This document shows positions 54,412-64,000 of a stretch of 64,000 nt of DNA, in pieces. Origin of the DNA: Bipolaris cookei (Eukaryota > Ascomycota > Dothideomycetes > Pleosporales > Pleosporaceae); NCBI GenBank assembly GCA_002286855.1, contig NRSV01000088.1:33269-97268 (forward strand), in the 5' to 3' direction. Both the position numbers and the translations under genes were made by a program. Numbering within the stretch: position 1 is the stretch's first letter; every line of letters starts with the position of its first letter. The notes beneath the pieces were generated by a model, which was not told where the DNA came from, did no database searches, and was given only the letters and a program-made list of their open reading frames with translations.

Positions 54412-55168
54412 GTTAATTTCCGAGCACCTTTCGTTTTACAGGAACGGATGCTTCGTCAGTTTGCGGCATTCTTCCAATGGCGGTTGCTCTGCTTAAAAGC
54501 TGCACAGGCATATATGTGCAGCTGTTCCTTATAAATCCACTACGTGTTGGATGTAAGCCAACTCACCTGAATACCATCCTATCACTGCTTACGGCAAACA
54601 TAACATCCTCATTAGTCATTGGTTTCCTCAAGACAAAAGCTTGATGAGCTTTTACAGGTGCCACAAATGCTGATTCTAAAATGTTTCTAGCTTTAGCCAA
54701 GCAATTAAACAATGCTGTTGTGTTCTAGGCGAATCGTAGGTGAAACTTTGTGCGCATGCGATTACTGGCGCTTGCACTTGTCGGAAAAGTTCTCTACCGT
54801 ACCTCTCCTCTCCTCACATTCGGAATCTGAGGGATTCTCGTACCAACACTCGTACCATTGATCCACTCGTTCCATCAACCTTATCTTTTGTAGAAATTTG
54901 ATAACACTTCATACGCTACTATTGTGCCGCAACGCAGAGTGCTGCACATTGTGCTACTCTATCACGTGATATACCATTACGTGCACTGCTATAAGAGCTG
55001 CTCCATGTGTAGTCTTCGAGGCCACGCATCTTCCTCTTTTTCATCATGCAATACAAGTTCAGATCTTTCAAGTGTATTCGGTTTCTCTCTTACATATCTG
55101 ACCGCAGTGACTGGCAGATATCACCTAATTTGTAGATATCGTTGTTCAGCACTATCTACACCCTTACT
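54412..55168. other. Intergenic region between co-oriented orphan genes
   Basis: No supported gene. The plus frame 54924-55220 overlaps the next gene's 3' end and has no support. Confidence 0.3.
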
Positions 55169-57788
55169 CTATCCTTTTGCCAGCCCCTTAGAATCCACAA
55201 AAACTTTGCGTAACCCATAAAGATATATAGCTGTGTACAGTTCTTTCCCATTGTTTGCGATCATATAGCCTTGTTTCAATTTGTACAAGAACCTTGAGTA
55301 TCTGTCGACCTCATCTTGGCTTGCAGCAAATCGTTCCGTGTCCTGCCGTGTGCGTTCAATACGACGAACTATTGTCTCATCAAACAATGATACAAATAAG
55401 ACATAATCGGGCAATTCTCTGCTAAGCTGGGGAGTCTGAGGCTCGTACGTTGCTCCATTGGCGGAGACATTTGGTCTGGACTTGTTAGCTGGGTGTCGTG
55501 ATGCGGCCATTACCTCAGTGTTAGATGCAACATCAATCCGAGATTTCCCTCTGCTATAACTCGACTTGTCACATTTCTCTATCATTTCAGAATACTCTTC
55601 TGCTAACTCAAGGCAATGGTATTTGTTTTGGTCAGAGTGGCTGGAGATCGACGGTGTCCCCTCAGCCGCGCTGTATTCACTAGGGCTCGGCATCAGGCCT
55701 GACGTACTTGCATTATGTCCTTGGGGATGCGATTCGCTCACGATATTCTGTTCTTGCTGGCCAAACCAAGATCGGTGCCGCTTTCTAGGTCTTTCGTCCC
55801 TTTGACCAAGTGCTGATAATGGACTGAACTCAGAAATTGATGCCGAGCGCTTGGTGGTTGGCGTATGAATTGAGCTTGCTGGCGAGAGATCGTTACTGAC
55901 CAGAGAAGCCGCCATAGACTCTAGCGGAGATATAGATGTCCATATGCATGCTTCGCGCACACTTCTTACATTCGGAATGGTCGAAGTCGCTGGACATGTC
56001 GGAAAGTTCTCATTGTGGCGAACGTTGTCCAATGCGTGGTCGCTGATCAGGTTGATTTCGCAGAGTTTTGGAAGCTCTGCAGTACAAACAGACTGTAAAA
56101 CTGCAACTGGCAAGTCCGGAGAGGGCGCCATTACCCGTTCAATCACTCTTCCCCCCAACAGGAAGACGCGCATAATATGCATGGCCATGGAGGACGGTGT
56201 TAAGATAAGGTTGGAAACACGGCTATCGTTGATTCGATCATAGTACAGATGCTTCCTAGTCACTAGGTCTTGGAAAAGTAGGCGACCGTGTCTTTTTTTC
56301 ACATCTGCTTCAGTTTCTGGCACGCTGTCTGCTGACGTTTGGGTCGATATGACACTCTCGTTCGTCGCCAGGTTTTGAAGGGGTCCTGTATCTGAAATAC
56401 CGCGAAGTTTAAGTTCTTCTTTTACGAGATCTTTTATATATACTTCGGTAATCGAGTTATTGCTAATAGAGTTCTCGGTAATAGCATCCTCGGATTTATA
56501 CTTCTTAGTACGGATCGTGTGTAGAAAGACATGGTAGTAACAACGTCTGATGAACTCCTCCCTTTGTCCTTCAGTTGCCCTAGGGAGATTGTTCTCATCA
56601 GAAATTTCATCCAATTCGGTCCTGATAATTTGGCAGATCCGAGTCCTTAATGTGTCACCTTTGTCTTTTTTCATTTTGGGCAGTAACCCATTCAAAGGCT
56701 GACGAACGCTAACCTGTAGTAAACGCACATCTTGCGCAAAAGTTTCCAACGTCAAAATTGGACCTTGACAGCAAATTACGGATTCAACTCGACCTCGGAG
56801 CTCGGAATCTTTGAGTGGAAGTACATACCCCTTCGCAAACTCGTCGTTGATGAATTCGAGGTCTTTCTTGGAGAAGGAAGGCGCTCGAGACTGTAGCATA
56901 TTGACAAACTCGAAGTCTATACACTGCAATATCGTAGAATCCCATCCCAATGTGATATCCCTCCATTGGTCGACAATAGCCCAGATGTAGTTTTCAGCTT
57001 CCTTTCACCAGTCAGCACTAGTCAAGACCAGAGCGGGTAGGTACATACCTCATAACAGAAAGACTTCCGCACGTCACTTAGATAGGTAAATGTTCCTTTA
57101 CTCCACAGACTAGGAAGCTGACTCAACTTACGAAAGGCATCTCCTATTCCTTTTGTTGTGCTAATGCGACGTGCGTCGTCATAGATAGTCCTCCGGAGTA
57201 GTGCCTTTCCTGATGGGTGTATTGCACTCCACTCCCGCGTCGGAGAGTAGAAGAAACTGCGTACCGCCTCTTGTTCCCAGTTGAGGGCTGCTCTTTTGTT
57301 ACCTGAGCTGTCTGGATTACTGAGTATTAGCAACAGTTTAGTGTACCGCCTTTTCCTATTGTCTTGGTGGCCATACCATGCTCGAAGAAATCGACGATCC
57401 ACCATCGCTTTTCAGTTTTCAGACGACGGAACACTTTTTTCAGTTCTTCAGCACCAGACAAACGAATTGCCTCCAATCGAGCCACACTTTCCATAAGGAT
57501 GCGGATACGAACGTCTCCGAACTGTAACTTAGAAAAGTAGCAGCCCTCAAGCTCTTTCCCCTCCATGATAACCCTGGTTTCCCATTGAGACTTCTGAATT
57601 TCAGCTTTAAGACGATGTTCACGCAGCCATGGCATACATGCTCCCCGCTGGAACTGGCTTTCTATATCTTTCTGTTCATTCTTGCATAGAAAACTGTGAT
57701 TGCGATCAATCTCGCTAATTTGAGACAAGAAAATGATACCTGACCCAAGACGCCGCTCGTGTTCTGTATCATACTGGGACTCAGTCAT
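55169..57788 (-). CDS. Large orphan protein, 835 aa, three exons
   Basis: Exons 57788-57377, 57311-57049 and 57001-55169 join exactly in frame, with introns of 65 nt (GTATGG..TCCAG) and 47 nt (GTATGT..GAAAG). The N-terminal third is charged and helical (KNEQKDIESQFQRGACMPWL, ALNWEQEAVRSFFYSPTREW, DVRKSFCYEEAENYIWAIVD). The middle includes FEFVNMLQSRAPSFSKKDLE and IQQLIIRTELDE-like helices. A disordered Ser/Pro-rich region with an NLS-like RDERPRKRHRSWFG follows, and the end is ordered (DYVLFVSLFDETIVRRIERT). I recognise no catalytic motif. Its start is 208 bp from the divergently transcribed gene at 57997, so both probably share regulation. Confidence 0.72.
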
Positions 57789-57996
57789 AATTTCTTACTG
57801 ACGCCGCTGTAGGCACAGCTGGCTTTTTGGATATTAGAGCTATATGAACGTGGCCCTTCCGTAGGAAAGCGCTCACATGCTGACATGTGGGTCTCGTCAG
57901 CAGCTCAAATCTACTGCAACTACATATGGTTACCATACACCTGGAGACAATTGATGGCCCTACCCCTCAGGGCCTATCGTCAACCATATCGTTATC
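57789..57996. promoter_or_regulatory. Short shared upstream region of a divergent gene pair
   Basis: Only 208 bp separate the two start codons (57788 minus, 57997 plus). It includes tatgaacgtggcccttccgt and a G+C-richer centre. No clear TATA box. It is inferred to be a bidirectional promoter, unless an unseen 5' exon of the plus gene lies here. Confidence 0.4.
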
Positions 57997-58888
57997 ATGC
58001 CCACTATTTTTAATCAAAAGCTCCACCCTAGTGCGTTTAGAGCCCAGTCGTACCGTAGAAGGAAAGATCCTAGTAACACTGTGATAATAACCGATTCTTC
58101 CCGAAGGTTACGCAAAATCATTGGCAACGTGAAATTTTCAATTATATTTCATTCACGTATCATGACCTACGTCTATGAAGCGGCCATCCAACCAGACGTT
58201 GCGGAGAAAATTACAAGCCTTGGAGACGTGAATGAAGTTCTCACCATAGAAAAACAGGAAAATCTGAACATCATCAGCGACCTCTCGAACGCAGTCAGTT
58301 TAAAAGACGTATTGAATCTAAAGGAATACTGCAGATTTTTGCTGAAAGATTGCAAGATACTGGTGGCTGATGTAGGCACGCCACGCTATTTGATTATGCA
58401 GCGCTGATGATTGCAGGTCGTCGCCGGCATCTCAACCCTTCATGCGGTTAATCTACAGAGAAATAAGTTTTCTTTGGAAGATGTCCTGCTGGTACAGCGA
58501 AGGGACACCTTCTACTTCCAGATCGGTAATGTCAACAGCAACCTTCTTGGCAAGAGAGCTAACAACCAAAGCTGGCATCGAGAACTGCACATGTATTGAT
58601 GACCACGAGCCTACGAATAACTCAGAAATGGAATCGTTTCAGGAACTTCTTACTTTCGTAGCTGAACGACTGGAAGAGAAGAAAGAAGTTAAAAGCATCA
58701 GAGATTTATCAAATGATCTAAAAAAATATGATGCACTCAACAGTGATGCGTTGTATCAAGCAAGAACTCATTTTCGGGAGGAAATACTCTCGTACGAGCG
58801 CCAAGGCCTCAAAACATATGTCAAATGCGTTCAGGCGGTGGTCACTCCAGTGGGAGAGGAATACGATTGGAATATCAAGAAGAAATAA
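57997..58888 (+). CDS. Orphan three-exon protein, 266 aa
   Basis: Exons 57997-58371, 58417-58525 and 58572-58888 close in frame. Introns are 45 nt (GTAGGC..TGCAG) and 46 nt (GTAATG..CAAAG, after GCTAAC). Blocks are IFHSRIMTYVYEAAIQPDVA, ENLNIISDLSNAVSLKDVLN, LQRNKFSLEDVLLVQRRDTF and a helical C-terminal half (MESFQELLTFVAERLEEKKE, DALYQARTHFREEILSYERQ) ending in a basic IKKK. No domain is recognised. It is divergent from the 835-residue gene and similar to it in exon style. The start is the first ATG of the frame, and an upstream exon cannot be excluded. Confidence 0.62.
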
Positions 58889-59865
58889 GAAGTTTTGATC
58901 ATCGCAGTAATAGAAAATGGGGATAACCAAAGCGAAGTAGGCATGAATTGCTTGATGGCATGATTGATCTTTCAGAAGTGTCGTCACATGTAACTTGGAG
59001 ATCGAAATTCCCATAATTGTTTCATAGCTCAACGAAGGAATAGGATGATAGAGCCTAGACAGATCTTTAGTTCGCATGTGATGTTCGCATTTTCGGATGG
59101 CTATATTCAGAACGCTAACTAATGTACATGTACTAATTATCTTAAAGCAATCGTGGCAACATTCAAGATTGTAAGGTCCAAATGACTAGTTACTGCTCTT
59201 GTCACTTGTTTCTCTACCTAACAAAATAACCGTCGATAGAATTCACCCATGTCAGTTGGCTATCCGTTTGCTTTTGATAGTTTCTAAATGCACGTTGAAC
59301 GACTGCAATTATGCAACCAGCCTGAAGCCTGTTAAGTCTATTCGATAACCTTTTGCGACTCTGACAGTGATTTGCTACTCTCAAGAACCGTGTAGATAGA
59401 AAATATTATGACAGAGTAATAACAATAAGTATAAGGATTCGATTTTCCCGGTGTTGAAAGCTAAAAGCTTACCTGTCATGCCAACTCTATAGGTATTACT
59501 GCTCACCAGATTCGGCAGGTCTACTTTTTGCCTACAAATTCTTGTTGTACATGGTATCTCGTGAGTTTCTGATCAGTTCTAGGCTTGCATCGCGCATGAT
59601 ACTAAGTGTAAGCTTTGAGGTACCCAGGTTGGATATGGCTTCCTTGTATGATGCAGTATTTAATCTGTGATTGCTAGAAGCAATCAACACGGGGTATCTA
59701 AAACATTGCATAATTCGTGTGCTGATTCGTCAGCAGCTTAACATCGGACTGCTGACCCTAAATTACATAGAAGGAGCATTCTGATGGTAGTCTTAGTCTC
59801 ATAACCACCATATCCCCTCTTGCAGAGCTTGTGTTGAAAATTGCGGACCCGTTCCCACCCAAGCT
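58889..59865. other. Gene-free A+T-rich stretch
   Basis: Only a short minus frame overlapping the previous gene. Nothing recognised. Confidence 0.35.
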
Positions 59866-61320
59866 ATGTTCTTCCATCGCTCACCTTCGAAGAATGTGCA
59901 AACAATCTCGCCCCCTACGTGGCGGAAGCCGTACCCCGGCGTACGAATAAACATACTGTTTTGTTGTGTTTGTTCCGTGGCGATTGTCGCCTTCATGCTC
60001 TCTTGTGTGGTATCTGTCTCAGATACACACCCCTCTATACGATTCTGGTCTGCTCTTTGTGCAGTACTGGCTACAACAGCTGTACAGAAACTCAGTGTAT
60101 TGCAGCTTGTGGTCGTTCTCTTCCACAAGAAACACTTTGTGTGTGCAAATATCGTAGAATTCCTCCTGAGGTGAGTTTTTGTCGACATGATGGGATAAGG
60201 CTATGTTTACACAGCTAGTAATTGGACGGATAGTGTTCTAGCCATAGTGGCGGCTTGGACCGGTCAGGGTAAGGTCATACCTGCATCTCTTGTGGGTGGT
60301 ATTGCCATCAATCATCTCCTTCTTCTTGGAGTATGCTTCATCGATGGTGGGCATCACATGAGCGAAACCAAATATCTATCTATGATGGCATCGATACATT
60401 CTCGGCTTCTGCCCGCTGCTGTTGCTATATTGGTCTGCGCCACCTCTTCTAACGCATGGTTTGGGGGTAAGCACTCACAATATATATCACTTACAGTGGG
60501 CGCTCATGTTCATCTACAGTATCTGACGAACGTTTACGGATAGTGTATTGTGTCACGGCTCCAATACTTCTGCTCCTGTTTGCAGGTCAGATCATTCACG
60601 TTTGCAGATTGAACTCTTGGATTGTGCAAGCCGCAGATCCTCTGTTGAAGTTGAGCGACTATTATGATCGTGAATTCTGTGCATCCAGCGTAAGCCGGAG
60701 GCTCGATGCCGCGGCAGCCTGTCGGCTTCGACGCGAAAGAAGAAGGTGGCTCGACGATTGTTGGGGTATTGCAGGATCACGTGACTCAGATTCTGGTCAA
60801 CGCCAGCTCTGGGACAGTGTCCTGGTAGTCGTACTACTGCTGATCTCATCTGGTGCAAGCTTTGGTTCGTGTATTCAGTTGCTCAGTTCGCTGGCGGCTG
60901 ATGAGACAGCTAGTTTGCAGTCACCGTTGCGCGTGGGATATGTTTTCTTCCCATTTTCGACATGTGCTGCTGGAGTAGTTGCGGTTCAGCTGCATGGCAG
61001 TCAACGTAGATCGGCTTGGTGCTTTGACTCGATATTGTATAGTGCCGTCATTTCGGCTTTCCAGCTAATTTGTTTCGTCCTGCCCTCTTTCGTTCTCACC
61101 AGGTGGGTTACCGCTTCTCTGGAGAGTATTGAATTTTTATATGGATACCAAGTCGGGCTACTGGCCATCGCTGTGCTTGTACCAGTGTACGCCATGCAAA
61201 ACGATGCAGATGACTGGTAAGTCACAGGTGACCTAGCTATGTTCAAGCTAATTTGCTTCTAGGCTTACAGGAATCGCCCTACTTTTGCTTTACGTAGTCT
61301 ACTTAGTTTTCGTGTGGTAG
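59866..61320 (+). CDS. Polytopic membrane protein, 430 aa, four exons
   Basis: Exons 59866-60170, 60234-60466, 60520-61216 and 61263-61320 join in frame. Introns are 63, 53 and 46 nt (donors GTGAGT, GTAAGC and GTAAGT). About ten hydrophobic segments are visible, among them INILFCCVCSVAIVAFMLSC, SVLAIVAAWTG, AAVAILVCATSSNAW, YCVTAPILLLLFAGQII, SVLVVVLLLISSGASFGSCI, AVISAFQLICFVLPSFVLTR and GYQVGLLAIAVLVPVYAM. The last exon of 19 codons adds a final span (ALLLLYVVYLVFVW). A charged loop (LDAAAACRLRRERRRWLDDC) separates the halves. The family is not recognised; a transporter or receptor-like protein is possible. The in-frame splicing of a hydrophobic last exon strongly supports the model. Confidence 0.75.
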
Positions 61321-62420
61321 ATTTTGTGATTCATATCGTTAGTAAAAGGTAAATTTAGGAATTCAGCATTGTAAGTAGACTTCATCTAGTGCGTGTCACT
61401 GAAAGAAAAGCTGAATAACTTAATGTATATAGACAGCATTGTGCATATTTTGAAGTTCTCAAATACTGGAGTAATCTTTCATACCGCAATCTATAGAAAG
61501 ATTTGATGGTTCAAGACCTCGTTGCTTTGCTTTGACTGGTCACAACTTTGATAGAGAAAGCCATCCTGGGTGCAACTCTGTTTACTTTTCATACTCTCTT
61601 ATTGGCTATACAATGCGTATCTGTCCAGGATACTTGGTCTAAGCAGCTTCTCTGATGTTGGCAGACTTGCCTGCTTACGATAAGTCGCAAAAGATGATTC
61701 TTTTAGTATTTTCAGTAACTTTTTACTTATACAGTGATCATATTAGTTATATCCTGAGTGTTTTATAATTGATCTAAAATCCTACTACTATCTCTAGCTG
61801 CTCTAGATCCATCACCAGCCCATGAAGGCTTATAGAGTATTCTCACATGAATAAATGACTAAATGATCTCGAAAGGCTCTTGAAAGATATCCAGAGTATT
61901 CATACCTGCCGTGGAGATATTTTGTTCTTAGTATCAATATCTCTTTACATTAGGGAGGAATGCAGTAATACGATTTAGTGATACATAAGACGGGCTTCAA
62001 TCTGTATTTGCCAAGATGAAAAAATTTCCACCTACTAACTATTTATAGACTAGGTGTGACCTACGTAGTGCTGTCAGGCGAATAGCACGCACTGCTAAAA
62101 TGATTTCCGTATGCAACCCCGTAGGCGACAGCACAGTGGGCCAATAGGGCAAATTTTTCCTCACAGCTTTGCATCTGCTGCATCATGACCATCATGGGAA
62201 GAGTTATCTTACTGAACTTGGCGTGTTACAGTTGACGCGGCCGGCTCTCTATCGGTGTCATCATTTCGACAGTCAGCATAAGTAAATTCGTTATCAAGCT
62301 CTGTAGTTTTAGCATTATATCATACTATAAATACTTGTCGTGCTGGGTGAACATACTTTAAATATTGAAAAACGAACATACAATCCTTCTTAATAGTGCA
62401 GTCATTGTTCAACTGCCACC
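61321..62420. other. Gene-free A+T-rich stretch
   Basis: About 1.1 kb without supported genes. The last 100 bases (ctataaatacttg near 62325) form a likely promoter for the gene at 62421. Confidence 0.4.
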
Positions 62421-63107
62421 ATGCCCGCAAAGAGAAGACTTTGGAATAAAAACCCACTCAAAGTTATTGCAGACGGATGTAGAGGAATACGTTTACGGGG
62501 TTTTGAATTGTCTAATCCTGCTTATTCAATGACTGGAAGCTTTCCAACTGAAGAAACTACCGCCCTTGCGGATTTCAAATTTTACCTCAACCATAAGAGG
62601 AATAATGAAAACTATCGGACTTGCATCGGTGGGCATCGTGTTTTTCAAGAAGATTTTGCACTGGTCTCTTGCCCGCTTTGCTCGTCAAAATGTGATACAC
62701 GGGCATTTGACGAGTATCAGCCTAAGGGCGTTGTGAATAACGCGAAAACTGACTGCATAAACGTTAAGTTTGAGTTCGTCTCTACTGATCAAGGTATACG
62801 GGATATAATAGACAAGAAGACAAGAAATTTCACATCAACTAAGCCACTGATGTGCGTACCGGGTATCTTATTTGTTCCAACGTTCAACCAAGATGGAAAC
62901 AAGGGACAATACGCAGAACTGCCAATATGGGAGGGAACACGACGTGAAATATATCATGCTGTCATTGCCTACTATCACGACAAGTTCAAAACACTCAATG
63001 CTTCTAAAGGCAAATCCAAGGTTAATGTGCACAGCATTATACCTGCTGGAATTGAAAATGTAGACTCATACTATTATGTCCTAATGTGTACAATCAAACT
63101 TGAATAG
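62421..63107 (+). CDS. Orphan hypothetical protein, 228 aa
   Basis: A single exon with ATG at 62421 in an excellent context (CCACCATGCC), preceded by a TATA-like element about 95 nt upstream. It contains FALVSCPLCSSKCDT, a short C-x2-C-x3-C cluster that may bind metal, and STKPLMCVPGILFVPTFNQD and YAELPIWEGTRREIYHAVIA as ordered-looking blocks. There is no signal peptide or membrane span. No family is recognised. Confidence 0.6.
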   Translation: MPAKRRLWNKNPLKVIADGCRGIRLRGFELSNPAYSMTGSFPTEETTALADFKFYLNHKRNNENYRTCIGGHRVFQEDFALVSCPLCSSKCDTRAFDEYQPKGVVNNAKTDCINVKFEFVSTDQGIRDIIDKKTRNFTSTKPLMCVPGILFVPTFNQDGNKGQYAELPIWEGTRREIYHAVIAYYHDKFKTLNASKGKSKVNVHSIIPAGIENVDSYYYVLMCTIKLE

Positions 63108-63162
63108 GTAAATAGATGCTAACTAGTCAGTTAACTGTAATTAGCTAGTTAATTTACGATAG

Positions 63163-63530
63163 ATGATCATGTCAGGGATAAGAAATCATTTTTGATCCTC
63201 CAGAAATGGTGCTAGAGTCAGATCGAAGTACCAGCCAGGGTAGCAAAGTTTCAAAATCTTGCGCACCACGGCAACTATAGAGCTAAACACGATTCTATCG
63301 CTTGAGGGCCACGCTATTGAGGTTATTCATAACACCCCTTCTTGGTTTCAGAGTTACGGCTGTCTTGGAGTGTTGCTTGATCGAAGGCGCGCTGTTTGAG
63401 CGTCAGATGAGGCACTCTATGCTTTAAGCGTAATTTATTACTGAGAAAAAGATGCGAGTGCTTGCAAGAATCCTAACTAATTATGTACATTATCTACGAA
63501 GGTTATAGATACATCTTATATACACGAAGA
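63163..63530 (+). repeat. Dispersed repeat R4, copy 2
   Basis: Aligned with 44336-44735 over about 370 bp: atgtcagggataagaaatca, aatcttgcgcaccacggcaa, agttacggctgtcttggagt and cattatctacgaaggttata. It lacks the 20-bp G+C palindrome insertion of the other copy. The differences look mostly like transitions, as expected for RIP-type decay, though I have not counted them. Confidence 0.65.
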
Positions 63531-64000
63531 GTAACGTCCGTCCCTCCGTGCCGGGACGCGCGGTGTGACGGGATATCTTTTCTTCCGGATGCTCGGGTTG
63601 CGTGTAACGTACTTAGAAATAGATAAATGCAATGCGTATCTATCCTACAGCTCTTGCTCTTCTAGTGTATTACTCTCCGACGCTGAAAAGCGTGTTATTA
63701 ACTTAACTATGCTATCGCTTATTCTGTTAGTGCCGTTTATTAACTCTCCTCTAATACGCCCTTATTCATTCGTGACTGCATAAACTTCTCTATAACTCGG
63801 TAGGCTAGAACGAAAGCTAAGATAGCAAAGATTAAGACTACATATTTAATAGGTCGACTTGAGACAAGTAGTACGCATCCCGGCAGTTTCTCCGCGCGGT
63901 CGGCACCGAACACCAACTTTGTGATTTTATGGTACCCTTCAAAATAATTCAATTTTTGTTAGAAATCACTCCTCAAGCGCCTAATAAGGCAATTCACAAC
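63531..64000. other. Window end, no gene supported
   Basis: Two short overlapping frames (63565-63783 plus, 63740-63952 minus, the latter with one hydrophobic segment) are not convincing. Confidence 0.3.

Overview
This window looks like an accessory, transposon-rich segment of a filamentous ascomycete genome, most likely a Dothideomycete of the Pleosporales type. That placement is inferred from protein styles and gene structure, not from a database match. Coding genes are split by short introns (mostly 44-86 nt) with GT..AG ends and CTAAC/CTGAC-like branch sites. Gene islands sit in A+T-rich, ORF-poor stretches that hold decayed mobile elements: a LINE, a pogo/Fot1-like element, a Tc5-HTH transposase relic, TA-flanked MITEs and several dispersed repeats. 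I found no rRNA, tRNA or CRISPR array.

Left part (1-12.9 kb): the 3' end of a minus-strand LINE (reverse transcriptase tail and RNase H) abuts a 184-bp MITE. Then come a decayed ORF, an ankyrin protein with 16 repeats and nearly identical 66-residue blocks, a 25-bp perfect hairpin in A+T-rich DNA, an orphan 296-residue gene, and a secreted SnoaL-like protein with two 47-nt introns.

Middle left (13-31.9 kb): a complete five-exon CYP52-like cytochrome P450, a TPR fragment, a three-exon 80-residue protein, an AhpD/carboxymuconolactone-decarboxylase-like gene with a doubtful 5' end, a Q/P-rich multi-exon gene, a three-exon bZIP regulator, and two convergent putative copper proteins (a membrane-anchored cupredoxin and an AA11-like lytic polysaccharide monooxygenase).

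Middle right (32-48.8 kb): an orphan-gene zone with low-complexity proteins (poly-Lys coiled coil, Asp/Ser-rich acidic protein) and a 1,837-bp pogo/Fot1-like element with intact ends but a broken transposase. It also holds a coiled-coil gene whose 5' part is a tandem array of 21-nt microexons and 51-nt introns, and whose stop codon (UGA followed by CUA) is followed by a long in-frame extension. A BTB gene, MITE and repeat copies and two nuclear-type orphan genes follow.

Right part (49-64 kb): a SUR7/PalI-like membrane protein, a BTB protein with a zinc-ribbon-like tail, three orphan multi-exon genes (two of them divergent from a 208-bp shared upstream region), a 430-residue polytopic membrane protein, an orphan 228-residue protein and a dispersed repeat copy. 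No classical biosynthetic gene cluster is evident. The strongest candidates for something undescribed are the heptad-sized microexon array, the readthrough or exitron candidate in the same gene, and the orphan group at 53.4-58.9 kb.
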